Below, one piece after another: positions 1 to 10,842 of a DNA stretch of 64,000 nucleotides. Under the pieces are notes generated by a model. That model was not told where the DNA came from and did no database searches. It saw only the letters and a program-made list of their open reading frames with translations. Made by a program: the position numbers and the translations under genes. The DNA lies in contig NZ_NBYY01000022.1 in NCBI RefSeq assembly GCF_002464935.1, forward strand, positions 1 through 64,000, read 5' to 3'. The stretch's first letter is position 1; every line of letters starts with the position of its first letter. Source of the DNA: Candidatus Enterovibrio escicola (GTDB taxonomy: Bacteria; Pseudomonadota; Gammaproteobacteria; Enterobacterales; Vibrionaceae).

Positions 1-408
1 GCATTATCTCAATCAAAGTGACGACGACTAACATGGATGATAGAAATCCTGTATCAAAATGGCTAACGAGCTTTGAGGGGATTTATACGGAGATAAAGGT
101 TATATTTCTAGTCCATTGGAGCGGGAGCTCGCAGACAAGGGAGTGACACTAATAACGGGTGTGAAAAAGAATATGAAACCCAAAGTAATGAAATTTTGGG
201 GCCGCCTGATGCTCCGGAAACGATTTATTATTGAAACCATTTTTGACCAACTAAAAAACATATCTACATCAAGCATTCTCGGCACCGTAATTGTATCAGC
301 TTTATGGTCAATTTGCTGGTAGGGATCCTCGCGTATTCATTCCAATCAAAGAAGCTGAGTATCAAGATGACTCGGCTTGATAAGCAAGCGCTTATGAAGA
401 TCGGAGGT
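1..408 (+). mobile_element. IS982-family element, 3' half, cut by window edge
   Basis: The transposase C-terminal half reads along the plus strand (MERELADKGVTLITGVKKN at about 116, then a frameshift near 300). The right terminal repeat is at about 391-408 (cttatgaagatcggaggt). The copy is nearly identical to the inverted copy at 2299-3263, and both share an unusual ISTSSILGT stretch where other copies read ISQIEHSRH. The transposase is broken. The family call rests on the recurring protein and on imperfect terminal repeats ACCTGAGCTGCGCATAAG (left) and CTTATGCAGATCTGAGGT (right) seen across the window. Confidence 0.85.
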
Positions 409-1226
409 TATGTTTGTTTGAATATTTATCCTCGTTGGTTGCAGGAACAATTCGCGAAAAAAACCAGTATCAATAAAGTACCTATATTTTAAACCGATCA
501 TATTTGCGGTGATCGATGATTACAGCCATTTCAGCTATCGATTTGCCTTGAATTGGCAGAGTCGTTAGCCTTACCGAGGACATTTAATTGTAACGCCTAT
601 ACAATTTTGGGTGTTCCTTGTTTTCTACTGGAACTGAACAGTTAAAGATGTGTAGATAAACTGGTTGATATGTTGCTGTATGGGATTGAGAAAGAATGCG
701 ATGCTTCTCCTTTTGCAGCAGACCTAGTTGGAGAAGATTTATCAGAAAGGTTCCACGAGAAACTTGATTTTCTATCTTGGTACTAGTAAGAGAAAGGGAA
801 GCGGAACTATTAGGTTAATTCAACGAAGACGGTAACGTACTATGAATAGTAATGGGGTATCGACATTAGAGGCAGAGCGTTGAGCTATGTTATTATTAAC
901 ATATTACTGTTTCCTGTGTAGGATGAGCCCTTGTTAAGGCGAAAATTCAAGTCTGCCAGCTACAAGTCGTCCTTGTGGGGTTGAATCCCTGATTTAGTGA
1001 TTATGTTCAAACAGGGTGGGGTATTTTTTACGATTAATCTGAGAAAACGCATTGATCAACTGCGACAACTCTTTATTGAGACTATATGATATTGTGGGAA
1101 GTTGTTACTACTCGGGTTACTGCGAATCTAGAGAACACAGTACTAAGTAAAACTCAGAGAATCTCTCACTGTATTAATATAATATTATTATGATGATGCT
1201 GAATTTTAGTATCGGTTAGGACGGAA
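409..1226. other. Decayed spacer between IS982 and tsaB
   Basis: No open reading frame of useful length and no recognisable protein in any frame. It probably holds the eroded neighbour of tsaB. An AT-rich stretch at about 1172-1195 (tattaatataatattatt) just upstream of tsaB could supply a -10 element, but I see no convincing -35 partner. Confidence 0.5.
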
Positions 1227-1943
1227 ATGACATCTAAAATTTTAGCTATTGATACGGCTACCGAGAACTGTTCCGTTGCACTCATGGTGGATGACAATAT
1301 TATCGTGCGTTCCGAAGTGGCGCCACGCGAACATACGAGGAAAATCCTACCGATGGTAGACAGCGTACTTGCTGAAGCTCAGTTAACGTTGACGCAGCTA
1401 GACGCATTGGTGTTTGGACGTGGACCAGGTAGTTTTACAGGCGTTCGAATTGGCGTTGGTATCGCACAGGGTTTAGCGTTTGGTGCTGATTTGCCAATGG
1501 TTGGTGTTTCCACATTGGCCGCTATGGCTCAGCGCGCCTACAACTTGACACAGTCGGCACAAGTACTTTCTGCTATTGATGCACGAATGAATGAAATCTA
1601 TGTTGGTGGGTTTCACTGCCTTGAGAATGGTGATTGGGTAACGATTCAAGAAGAAGCTGTGTTGGCGCCTGAGCTCCTTATCCAAGTTTTTTCTGAACGT
1701 GTACAAGCGTTCTCCATGGGTGCTTGGTCGATCGCAGGAACGGTTTGGAAAGCCTACCCAGAACTAGCAAGCCAACTACACCTACAAATAAGTGATAGCG
1801 GTGTACTTTACCCCGAAGCACAAGATATGTTGGTGTTGGCGTATCATGCGTTGGCACGTGGAGAAGAGGTGAATGCTGAACATGCTAGCTCTGTGTACCT
1901 GCGAGATACGGTCACATGGAAGAAATTACCGAATAGAAAATAA
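1227..1943 (+). CDS. tsaB: tRNA threonylcarbamoyladenosine biosynthesis protein TsaB
   Basis: TsaB is the non-catalytic partner that binds TsaD, with TsaE, to make the t6A37 modification on ANN-decoding tRNAs in the cytoplasm; it is essential in most bacteria. The 238-aa product is close to the usual ~230 aa. It opens with the ASKHA-type strand [15 protein letters not shown] and has the conserved [21 protein letters not shown] block at about residues 68-88. The C-terminus [13 protein letters not shown] is typical of vibrios. The ATG is preceded by a purine-rich taggacggaa. The gene is intact although decayed spacer and inverted IS982 copies lie on both sides, consistent with strong selection. 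It stands alone apart from a small ORF 11 bases downstream. Confidence 0.95.
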   Translation: MTSKILAIDTATENCSVALMVDDNIIVRSEVAPREHTRKILPMVDSVLAEAQLTLTQLDALVFGRGPGSFTGVRIGVGIAQGLAFGADLPMVGVSTLAAMAQRAYNLTQSAQVLSAIDARMNEIYVGGFHCLENGDWVTIQEEAVLAPELLIQVFSERVQAFSMGAWSIAGTVWKAYPELASQLHLQISDSGVLYPEAQDMLVLAYHALARGEEVNAEHASSVYLRDTVTWKKLPNRK

Positions 1944-1973
1944 ATCCAAGATAATTGCTGATAAGGTCTGCCA

Positions 1974-2263
1974 TGGTTTCTATTCAAAAATTATCACAAT
2001 CCATCCAGCATTCCCCTAACGCTAGATGTAAAAAGAACGACAATGTTTCTAGAAGCGTTGGAATACCAAAGCGGTCGCTTGTTGGAACTGTAAGATCAGC
2101 TAGTACTCGAAAGCTTAGTTTTGTCGAAGAAACACATCACCTAATTCAATATTATTTGCCTGATGGAAGAAGTCGCTTTGCGCTTGCGTCGTATATGGAC
2201 GTAAAAAATCAAGCAAAACGTGAACAGTTGACGATACTTTTAGGGGTGGATGTCTTTGCCTGA
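1974..2263 (+). CDS. Small protein of unknown function downstream of tsaB
   Basis: Starting at the ATG at 1974 the product is 96 aa; an in-frame TTG at 1955 would add six residues. I do not recognise a named family. The first half is polar, low-complexity and rich in Ser, Lys and Arg. The second half looks like a folded segment ending IQYYLPDGRSRFALASYMD followed by VKNQAKREQLTILLGVDVFA. It begins just after tsaB on the same strand and could be cotranscribed. The orderly C-terminal half and survival without a stop suggest a real gene rather than chance. No signal peptide or membrane segment is visible. Confidence 0.5.
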
Positions 2264-2298
2264 TATGGTAAAAAATCAACTAATCGTACCTATTTTTA

Positions 2299-3263
2299 AC
2301 CTCAGATCTTCATAAGCGCTTGCTTATCAAGCCGAGTCATCTTGATACTCAGCTTTTTTGGTTGAAATGAATACGTGATGAACCTTGCCAACAAGTTGAC
2401 CGTGAAGCTGATACAACTACGGTGCCGAGAATGCTTGATGTAGATATGTTTTTTAGTTGGTCAAAAACGGTTTCAATAATAAATCGTTTCCGGAGCATCA
2501 GGCGGCTCCAAAATTTCATCACTTTGGGTTTCATATTCTTTTTCACACCCGTTATTAGTGTCACTCCCTTGTCTGCAAGCTCCCGCTCCAATGGACTAGA
2601 AATATAACCTTTATCTCCGTATAAATTCCCTCAAAGCTCGTTAGCCATTTTGATACAGGATTTCTATCATCCATGTTAGTCGTCGTCACTTTGATTGAGA
2701 TAATGCCACCTTGGTCATTGATAATAAGGTGTAATTTGGAGCCGTAGAACCACCCCCTCGTTCCTTTTCCTCGCTTCGTGGTACCTTTAAAACCTGATAT
2801 CTGAAAATGCGTAGGTTGTGATAAACTTGTAGCTTGGACGAATCAACGAAGGAAATCCCTATCGGCCTTACCTGACGGTGAGTGAGGTAAGAGAAAAGCA
2901 GAACATCTTGCATGAGCTTGCGCATTTTCGTGTAGCTGATTAATTCAGGAAATTGATTGGTGAGGTAGCAACAAACAAAGTGGATGTAATAGGTTTTGAA
3001 GTCTCGATACCCCGATTGATGGAAAACTATCACTATCGTCATCACTCCGCTAACGGAGAGGAGAAAAGGCTTATTTCTTTGTTTGATAACGGAAGAAATT
3101 AGGTGTTTTTTCCATGCAGGGAGGAAAGTCTAGCAGAAGTCATCGACATCGACGAAAATAGCGTCTAAGTTATTCATGCACAAGTCCTTATGCAGGCAAT
3201 AGTTTTTTAAATGATCAGATCGCGACTTGGATATTTAGTTCATTTCTTATGCGTAGTTTAGGT
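2299..3263 (-). mobile_element. IS982-family element, full length, inactive
   Basis: Both ends are present: acctcagatcttcataag at 2299 and, on the minus strand, ACCTAAACTACGCATAAG ending at 3263, giving 965 bp. The transposase would start at about 3178 (minus strand, MNNLDAIF). It is split by frameshifts into an N-terminal piece (2686-3045, MMTIVIVFHQSGYRDFKTYY) and a C-terminal piece (2349-2591). It is the inverted twin of the copy at 1-408. Confidence 0.88.
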
Positions 3264-4351
3264 TGATTACCTCAACTACCCTACTGGGCAAACAGAAACA
3301 ATGGCAAAAACACCACTGGTGTTGATTGAAAGCTGGTCTAGCATATCCCAGACAAATATCTTAAAATAATCCGCTATTACGATTTTTTAGCTACCAACCA
3401 CTTCTGGGATATGCCATTTAAGACCTCCGAGGCGCTAAGCCTAGAAGTAAGGAAAAAGACGGTGACACTAGATTATGCCACTATACTGAAGGCATGTTAT
3501 TAAAGTGTGGTTCCAGATGAATCATACTGTTCGGACGAAGGCTGGTTTGTACGGGGTACTGAGTGGAATATCAGGGGATTAGTTACCGACAAGTGCTATA
3601 ACTAGGGATTAAGATGATGCAGGCTTCACGGATTAGGACGCGACGGGTGTGTCTAAATGATGTACCAACAGGCTGGAAACAGTCTATATTTATCTATAAT
3701 TTATCCTGTATGGATTATTGTTAGGATCCAAAAACAATGAAGATAAGCCTTTTAAATCTGATCATTACGCCTGATAAAAAACATTAAATATGCCTTAGCT
3801 TCAAGCTAAAAGCTTTTATTACATAATGGGCAACGATATCGGTGGTATACACACCCCTACCAATGCCATATGCTTGAACAGCACTAGTTTGCTGACAAGA
3901 ACGGCATTGAACGTCAACATTAACCACAATTAATTATCTTAATAAAATAGGTATTTTTAAACGAATATCAATTTATTGGATTCCTGACAGGAAATCTTAT
4001 GGTCAACATTCGCTCTTCTATCCGTAATATCGACCGTGCTTCAGATTGTTTCCTAGCATAAAATCTAAGAAAGTCAATGGCTCTGATACACTTCGAATAA
4101 ATCCGAAATTTTTAATGAGATTTGAGTTTCACCCCATACCTATTTAAGAGTATTATAATGGACAGTTTTACACACCAAAAATCAATATCAAAACTTTTCG
4201 CTCAACGCCGTTAAACATGTTCTGAAATTAACCAATCTCATTGAAGATTTCTGGCTAAATTGTCTTCAGCACCAAGTTAAAGTAACCCATAAAAGTGACC
4301 TGACTAGGCAACATTAGTTATCAGGTATCAAAATAAAAGTAAGGTACGTAA
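3264..4351. other. Decayed spacer upstream of argS
   Basis: About 1.1 kb with no readable gene on either strand. The only structure I can point to is a perfect 12-bp inverted repeat (gcatatcccaga at 3341-3352, tctgggatatgc at 3403-3414). The argS promoter must lie near the right end, but I cannot assign it. Confidence 0.5.
3341..3414. repeat. 12-bp perfect inverted repeat, 50-nt loop
   Basis: GCATATCCCAGA at 3341-3352 and its exact complement TCTGGGATATGC at 3403-3414. There is no U-run after the second arm, so an intrinsic terminator is unlikely. It may be an eroded pair of element ends or a fossil stem. Confidence 0.6.
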
Positions 4352-6082
4352 GTGAATATTCAAGCCCTTCTCAATAACAAAGTATCAGCAGCGATGGTTG
4401 TCGCTGGTGCACCAGAAGGCAGCCAAGCTGCCGTTCGTCAGGCAGTGAAATCACAGTTTGGTGACTACCAAGCGAATGGTATAATGAGCGTTGCTAAGAA
4501 ATTAGGCTGTAACCCTCGCAAATTTGCTCAAAAAGTTCTAGATGTATTAACGCTTGACAGTATTGCTTCCAAAACAGAAATTGCAGGCCCAGGTTTCATT
4601 AATATCTTCTTGGATGAAGAATGGCTTGGTACTCAGGCTGACAAAGCACTTGCGGATCACCGATTAGGGGTATCGGAGGTTAAAAAACAAAATATAGTCG
4701 TTGACTACTCAGCTCCAAATGTTGCAAAAGAAATGCACGTTGGTCATTTACGCTCAACTATAATAGGCGACGCTGTTGTCCGTACGCTGGAATTTTTAGG
4801 TCATAATGTGATCCGTGCCAATCACCTAGGTGATTGGGGTACTCAGTTTGGTATGTTGATTGCTAACCTTGAACGTTGTGAAGTAGATGGTGGCAACATT
4901 TCAACAGATCTGCGCGATATCGAAGGATTTTACCGTGAATCAAAAAAACTGTATGACGAAGACGAAGAATTCGCAAAGACTGCCAGAAATTATGTTGTGC
5001 GTCTGCAAAGTGGGGATGAATACTGCACAGAAAAATGGCAAAAATTAGTAAAAATTACTCTTGAGCAAAACCAATGCAACTATGATCGTCTGAACGTGTC
5101 ATTAACGAACAAAGACGTGATGGGTGAAAGCATGTACAATGTAATGCTATCTGGTCTAGTTGAAGACCTTAAAGAGCAAGGTCTAGCTGTAGAAGACGAT
5201 GGCGCCATCGTAGTGTTTCTTGATGAATTCAAGAACAAAGACGGCAATTCTATGGGTGTGATCATCCAGAAAAGCGACGGTGGTTTCCTGTACTCAACTA
5301 CGGATATAGCTTGTGCTAAATACCGCCACGAAGTCTTAAACACGGATCGTGTATTGTACTTCATCGATTCACGTCAACATCAACACCTGATGCAGGTATG
5401 GGCAATCGTTCGTAAGGCAAACTATATACCAAAATCCATGAGTCTAGAGCACCATGCAATCGGAATGATGCTAGGTAAAGATGGACGTCCATTTAAGAGT
5501 CGTGCAGGTGGTACAGTTCGTCTGGCGGATCTACTAGATGAAGCAGAAATACGTGCGTACAAATTGACTGAAGAAAAAAATCCAAGTCTATCTTCGGAAG
5601 AAAAAGTCAACGTTGCACAAACCCTTGCTATGGCAGCTGTAAAGTACTCTGAGTTATCTAAACATCGTACCACTGACTATATCTTCGATTGGGATAATAT
5701 GCTGACCTTTGAAGGAAACACTGCGCCTTACATGCAATACGCCTACACCCGTGTCGCATCTATCTTTAATAAAGCTGGTATCGATCCAAGCAAAATTGAT
5801 GGCAAAATATTTATTACGGATAAAAGAGAAAAGGCACTTGTGTCGAGACTCCTACAATTTGAAGAAGCCGTTCAGGCTGTCGCACGTGAAGGTCAACCTC
5901 ATATTATATGTGCTTACCTGTTTGAACTCGCGGCTACATTCTCTAGCTTCTACGAAGCATGCCCTATATTGAACGCAAAAAGTAAAACCAAGAAAAGCCG
6001 ATTAAAACTGGCATCTCTTACAGCAAAAACCATCAAAAAGGGTTTAAATCTACTCGGTATTAAAACGCTAGAGCGTATGTAA
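4352..6082 (+). CDS. argS: Arginyl-tRNA synthetase
   Basis: A class I aminoacyl-tRNA synthetase that charges tRNA-Arg. The 576-aa product matches the ~577-aa family length. The N-terminal tRNA D-loop recognition domain covers about residues 1-110. The HIGH-type motif is HVGH in [16 protein letters not shown] (about 128-131). The region equivalent to KMSKS reads [16 protein letters not shown] near residue 380, as in ArgRS, which lacks the canonical lysine motif. The anticodon-binding DALR domain ends [24 protein letters not shown]. The start is GTG, supported by alignment with the family N-terminus ([15 protein letters not shown]) and a modest aaggt Shine-Dalgarno about six bases upstream. Single-gene island between decayed spacers. 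Confidence 0.97.
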   Translation: MNIQALLNNKVSAAMVVAGAPEGSQAAVRQAVKSQFGDYQANGIMSVAKKLGCNPRKFAQKVLDVLTLDSIASKTEIAGPGFINIFLDEEWLGTQADKALADHRLGVSEVKKQNIVVDYSAPNVAKEMHVGHLRSTIIGDAVVRTLEFLGHNVIRANHLGDWGTQFGMLIANLERCEVDGGNISTDLRDIEGFYRESKKLYDEDEEFAKTARNYVVRLQSGDEYCTEKWQKLVKITLEQNQCNYDRLNVSLTNKDVMGESMYNVMLSGLVEDLKEQGLAVEDDGAIVVFLDEFKNKDGNSMGVIIQKSDGGFLYSTTDIACAKYRHEVLNTDRVLYFIDSRQHQHLMQVWAIVRKANYIPKSMSLEHHAIGMMLGKDGRPFKSRAGGTVRLADLLDEAEIRAYKLTEEKNPSLSSEEKVNVAQTLAMAAVKYSELSKHRTTDYIFDWDNMLTFEGNTAPYMQYAYTRVASIFNKAGIDPSKIDGKIFITDKREKALVSRLLQFEEAVQAVAREGQPHIICAYLFELAATFSSFYEACPILNAKSKTKKSRLKLASLTAKTIKKGLNLLGIKTLERM

Positions 6083-6550
6083 TATAAAAATGAGCGTATT
6101 CAGAACAACATAAATCCCTAATTAGAAGGTTCTAAGTTTTGTCATTTAGGTGCTAACGTACGGTGTACTTTAAACGTACTATTGTTTTTTTTAAAAAAAC
6201 TCGAGAAACAATACCAGCGCATCCATAATTTCTGAAGTGCTGTAAGTCTTCCAACATGTTGGGTCTCTAATTATCAAATACAAGATACAAGATACCAAAC
6301 GACCCTCCCTATTTGATTTTTTGTATGTCCCTTAATTCAGATAAGGGCAGAGAAACTTATAGTTTAGCGAAAGTTGAAAAGCTCCCTTAATAGGGGTGTT
6401 TATTGCCATGAAATTGCTCAAGATCTATCGATGAATAAGCGCAAGAGAGCAAATAAATGCAACATACCTCCAGATCAAAAAGATTTCGTTTATCTGTTTT
6501 TCTAAAATGATCGGAGTCCAGAGCAAATATTGTACGTACTAACTAACTTA
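6083..6550. other. Spacer downstream of argS
   Basis: No gene or RNA is recognisable. A T8/A7 run sits at about 6185-6201 without a GC stem before it, so I do not call a terminator. Confidence 0.45.
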
Positions 6551-6988
6551 ATCTGCATCTGCGCATAAAAAATCAACTAGATGCCTAAGGCACAATCTGA
6601 TCGTTTAGATCAACTCATCAGCCGAGAAATGATTTTAGGATACATAAGTTGTACGGTATTTTTACCGATATCGACGTTTTATGTCAAATTTTCCTTCCTG
6701 CTTTAGGGAAACACAGGATTTCAGGTGTAACAATAAGAAATAAACCTTCTTACCTTTCAATCAGTGAAGTTATAACGATCATTATATCTTTTCATCAATC
6801 TTGCTTTCGCAATTTTTAAACGTATTACACGTAATTTGTCTACCGTCACCTAACAGGTGAATTTCCTGATGTGATCATCTATACACTGATACTTAAGTTG
6901 ATGCAAAGTGCTCTGGTTCCCCTTAGCTCTTATGTCGACCCACCGACAAGCAAAACCTGCTGATATTGCATTCGTTGATTCTACCAAG
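6551..6988 (+). mobile_element. IS982-family fragment, 5' part, strongly diverged
   Basis: The left end (about 6551, tctgcgcataaaaaatcaac) and the leader and N-terminal coding region can be followed to about 6988, with many substitutions. The middle (acacgtaatttgtctaccgtcacctaacagg) matches the fragment at 62901-63150 better than other copies, so the two belong to one sub-lineage. It is cut on the right by an IS903-like element. Confidence 0.65.
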
Positions 6989-7677
6989 TGGTGTTATTTT
7001 TCAAATATATGAACTTATCGCAATTTCTATGATTAGAACATCATGGAGTTAAGTAGGAGGTAATGATGGGAAAAGCCAAGCACAAGATCAGCTTTTGGAA
7101 ACAATATAATCAAGCATTAGTAAACCGTGGGTTTATATTTTCGGATAGCGCGATTGAAACATCACTGATGATGAAAGGAATTTTTAAGCTCCAACTTCGT
7201 GGATTATACGGCTTTCTCAATTCGGTTTTTACGTTGATGAATGTCCCGCTGAAATACCTTACATACACCTGCATTAGTAAGCGTTCGAAGACCATAAAAG
7301 TTAAGTACTGTTTGCCGAGTCGAGGAGCAGTCGTCCACGTCATTATTGATGCTACAAACCGTAAAATATACGGTGAAGGTGAATGGAAAACGCGTAAACA
7401 AGGTAAGGAGAAGCGACGTATATGGCGTAAACGGTATCTTGCCGTTCATGTGTTTACCCATGAGAGGATTGCTGCAGAAGTTAGCCTGGTTTCTATGGGG
7501 TAATGAGGTTTTACCTATATTACTTAATCCATTACGACGAAAGACACAGCAAGTCAGTACTGATGGAGTCTATGACACAAGAGCATGTCACCACGTACTA
7601 AAGAACAAAGGAACAACGCCTAGTATTCCACTTAGAAGCAACGCGGGGTACTTAGGAGGAAGGGCATCCTAGAAATG
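6989..7677 (+). mobile_element. IS5-family (IS903-group) element, truncated and deleted
   Basis: The left end lies at about 6989 (gtgttatttttcaaatatatgaac). The transposase reads MGKAKHKISFWKQYNQALVN from 7066, then GEGEWKTRKQGKEKRRIWRK, close to IS903 transposase. About 27 codons are missing after NRG (residues SVTFWIDDAAIKAW... in other copies), apparently by deletion between short aaccgtgg repeats. A frameshift near 7500 moves the rest into another frame (LLNPLRRKTQQVSTDGVYDT). Similarity stops at about 7677, before the C-terminus. Confidence 0.85.
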
Positions 7678-7929
7678 TAGCCGATTGGCGTACACGCCAA
7701 GTATTTTTAATACGAGTCGTTTCTTCATTTTCTTGCTATAGTAAATATCGACGGCTAAGCGGGGGTGACTCGCGTATGCCAAATATCTAAGCCAACACCT
7801 GTTGTGTCAATGACGATGTGTGTCACATTATATCGCGCAAACATCATCTATCAATGCCTAATTGATATTAAAAATTGATCCTCGCTAAGTGTGTTTTTCT
7901 AGAATCCTGAAACAGTCAGATTCTGCAAA

Positions 7930-9015
7930 AGTCGGAACAATAACGAGAACAAAAACCATATCAATTAACCACTATCGGAAGCAAATAAATCGAAGAACAC
8001 ACTATGCTTTGGGTGGGAGAACCAAATCAACTCAATCTCTCTCCAAAAAACACTAATTTTAAGGGATTACGACCTGCAACCTCTTCGAGAAGCCCTACAT
8101 AGCTGATACGTTTGGTGTAGTTCATCATTGTATCTACCAAGTCTCCTACTGCCCTCGCTATCACTTCATACCACTTCTTAAAGCTCGCTGTCGCTTGAAC
8201 GCCTTAATATCTCACTCGTTGAAATTTTTTAGGAAGAATGTGCTAAACTAACCTGCCAACAAATACCTGAGCATCCACTGTCTCATACGTTTTTAACTTC
8301 GTTTTATGTGATTGATAGTAATACTTGAGTTGACGACCTTCATACCCAACTATCCTAGATAAGCCTATGGGCAGGGATGACAAATAGTTGGTTAAGTATC
8401 GTATTAACCTTCGGTAGCTTTTACTTGGGACTTTATTTCTATGACCATTTCTAGGATGGGCATAGAAACCATCAGGATAATTAATCCATAGGGTTCTAAT
8501 CACATATTGACGTGCCGGAAACTCAATCTCCATTAACTTTAGTAAGTGTTTTTGTCAAAGTAATCGTAGCTGAGGTAATGATAAATGCTGAAATTATTTC
8601 TAATCCTAGTTTGAAGGAAAGCATGCACTTTTAGCCAGTATCACATGTAAATGCGGATTGTAGTTGCCATTACGACTATGGATATAGATGAAAACAATGA
8701 CGGCGATTTAACACTCATCGGTCTTAAAATGTGTCAGAATTAACTCTGATAAGCAGGCTTCCGCCAAGACCATAAATCTAGAATACAAACGCTTCTGATT
8801 AAAGTTATTATGGAAAGAAATATGAAGTTGCTCAGGAAAGGTTAAGACAACTTGCGGATAGCTCACGCTAGGAAACGGGCGGATACCTATTTTGGCTATA
8901 CTCTCCCGTGCATAACGCTTTCCACATTGCGAACAAACTTTCCCCTTATAACTAAAGTTAACTTTATGTTGTCCTTGACCGCAACCCAAGCATTGGTAAG
9001 TGGCAAAGCCTTTTT
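7930..9015 (-). pseudogene. IS91-family (Y2) transposase, decayed
   Basis: Read on the minus strand, the N-terminal zinc-binding part is at 8989-8708 (KVNFSYKGKVCSQCGKRY, then VVLTFPEQLHISF). The HUH-type motif follows at about 8660-8590 as NPHLHVILAKSACF. The Y2 catalytic region at 8533-8243 contains RLIRYLTNYLSSLPIGLSRI with two tyrosines four residues apart. The C-terminal tail is traceable to about 7930 (ISYVGLLEEVAGRNPLK). Stops and frameshifts separate these blocks, so it is inactive. IS91 elements move by rolling circle; I could not identify oriIS or terIS. Confidence 0.75.
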
Positions 9016-9260
9016 ATGAGCTTCCACATTTCAGTATTTTTGCGATTTATGAATGATAATAATCGGTATCATAGTGGGGATGACTGGATACGAATATGGC
9101 CAAATTCATAGTGAAAATACGTTTAAATCGAAGCAGCTTCGATTTGATACCTTTAAAATTCATTCATGCCTTTTATCTGTTCAATCGTGTTCAGTCTATC
9201 ACAGAAAGGGACATGCCTTAAGCCCCACCACATATAGTTTCTGGAAGGAAATTCCTAGAT

Positions 9261-9308
9261 AAAATGAAATAAAAAGTTGCTGAGCCTGAAACTTACTCTT
9301 CGTAACTA
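9261..9308 (+). mobile_element. IS903-like fragment, 48 bp before the C-terminal tail
   Basis: The sequence aaagttgctgagcctgaaacttactcttcgta encodes the KQLLSPKLTLRN stretch of the IS903-like transposase. It is interrupted by an IS982 left end at the same codon (after LRN) as in the copy at 17038-19084. Confidence 0.6.
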
Positions 9309-9433
9309 ACCTGAGCTACGCATAAGAAATGAACTAAATGCCCAAGTCTTTATGCAGTCGATAGTTCTTTTCAAAAGACTCAGATCGCTACTTTGCATTT
9401 AGTTCATTTCTTATGCGTAGCTCAGGTTAGTTA
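9303..9433. repeat. Perfect 39-bp inverted repeat built from two IS982 left ends
   Basis: The arm at 9303-9341 (taactaacctgagctacgca...) is exactly complementary to the arm at 9395-9433, with a 53-nt spacer. Both arms are IS982 left ends that point at each other, so the element leader has been inverted and joined to itself. Confidence 0.9.
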
Positions 9434-9849
9434 TTAATGACTAAGGTGGCATTATCTCAGTCAAAGTGACGCCGGTTAACGTGGCTGATAGGAAGCCTAT
9501 GCCAGAAATGTCTGACAAGCTTTGGGGATGTTCATACGGAGACAAAGGTTATATTTATGATCCATAGGAGCGGAAACTAGCAAACAAGGGAGTACACTGA
9601 TAACAAGTATAAAAAACATGAAACCCAAAGTGATGAAACTTTAGGATCGCCTGATGCTCCGAAAATGATTTATTATTAAAACCGTTTTTGACCAACTAAA
9701 AGACATGTTCCAAATCGAGCATTCTTATCACCGTAATTCTATCAGCTTTACGGTCAATTTGCTGGTGGGGCTTATCGTGTATTCATTATCAACCAAAGAA
9801 ACTGAGTATCAAGATGACTCGGTTTGATAAGTAAGCGCTCTTCATACGG
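9309..9849 (+). mobile_element. IS982-family element, rearranged
   Basis: After the inverted left-end structure, the 3' half of the element continues on the plus strand from about 9437 (aaggtggcattatctcagtcaaag) to a degenerate right end at about 9849. The N-terminal half of the transposase is missing and the remainder is frameshifted. Confidence 0.8.
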
Positions 9850-10046
9850 GTTTAATTTTTTATGTATACCAATGATCATTCTAATTCCTTTACTGTTTAT
9901 AGAGTTATTAGCTTTTTTTTTGTAATATTGCTATATTTTTTAATCGGTATAGTTTGTATGAAGCCCTATGTGATGCTAAAGATAACGGTCATGTTAGGGA
10001 AAAGGACATTTAAGATTGCAAGTATGAGTTAAAGGTGGAATAAGGA

Positions 10047-10541
10047 ATGGTTGAGACCAACAAAAAATCCTCCAAGGAATTGGATCGTATTGACAGAAAC
10101 ATCCTCAATGAACTACAGAAAGACGGTCGAGTATCAAACGTTGAACTATCAAAGCGAGTAGGCCTTTCGCCTACTCCTTGTTTAGAGCGTGTGCGTCGGT
10201 TGGAGAAACAGGGTTATATTAGTGGATACACAGCGTTATTGAACCCAAAGTTTCTCGACGCATCCTTGTTGGTGTTCGTTGAGATCACCTTAAATCTTGG
10301 AGATTCCGACGTTTTCGAGCAGTTTAATAAGGCTGTTCAGCAGCTCGATGATATTCAGGAATGCCACTTGGTTTCCGGTGACTTCGATTACCTTTTGAAA
10401 ACGCGTGTTTCTGATATGTCGGCTTATCGTAAGTTACTGGGGGAAACCTTGTTGCGTCTCCCTAGCGTGAATGATACACGTACTTACGTGGTCATGGAAG
10501 AGGTAAAACAGAGCAATTATTTGGTGATTAAAATGAGTTAA
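10047..10541 (+). CDS. lrp: Leucine-responsive regulatory protein Lrp
   Basis: A global transcription regulator of the Lrp/AsnC family that binds DNA as octamers and hexadecamers and responds to leucine. The product is 164 aa, the same length as the E. coli protein, and very similar throughout. It has an N-terminal winged helix-turn-helix (NELQKDGRVSNVELSKRVGL, about residues 20-39, then SPTPCLERVRRLE) and a C-terminal RAM domain (HLVSGDFDYLLKTRV; then TYVVMEEVKQSNYLVIK). The ATG follows ggtggaataagga. It lies upstream of ftsK on the same strand, the usual arrangement in vibrios. Retention in a decaying genome suggests amino-acid dependent regulation still matters. Confidence 0.97.
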   Translation: MVETNKKSSKELDRIDRNILNELQKDGRVSNVELSKRVGLSPTPCLERVRRLEKQGYISGYTALLNPKFLDASLLVFVEITLNLGDSDVFEQFNKAVQQLDDIQECHLVSGDFDYLLKTRVSDMSAYRKLLGETLLRLPSVNDTRTYVVMEEVKQSNYLVIKMS

Positions 10542-10590
10542 GATAATAACGCTGTTCGAATATTACCTGCGTAAGACGTATTATATTCAA

Positions 10591-10660
10591 TAAACCAAGC
10601 AGGTTATTGCTCGGTTTGTTCCCTATTTAGTGTATTGGTGTAGACCTTTTTAGAAGGTCT
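10591..10660 (+). terminator. Possible transcription terminators after lrp
   Basis: Two small hairpins: aaaccaagca/tgctcggttt (10591-10616, one mismatch) and agacctt/aaggtct (10642-10660, perfect 7 bp, 5-nt loop). Neither is followed by a strong U-run, so this is a tentative call. Confidence 0.35.
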
Positions 10661-10842
10661 CTGTTAACCGTTATTCGCGTTTAATGTTTAACCATTTACG
10701 GTAGGGGGTTTGCAACAGACTAGCTGGGTAATAACATGTAATTTTCCAATAGTATACAATATGGGAATTCAAGTGTAATAACTAAGCTGTCGTGTTCCCC
10801 TTGGAACTAAATATTCAAGATAGGTAACAATGGAGTTTATTT

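Noticed and set aside
9053-9262. ORF of 69 aa between the IS91 and IS903-like relics
   Set aside because: No recognisable motif or ribosome site; most likely chance in IS debris.
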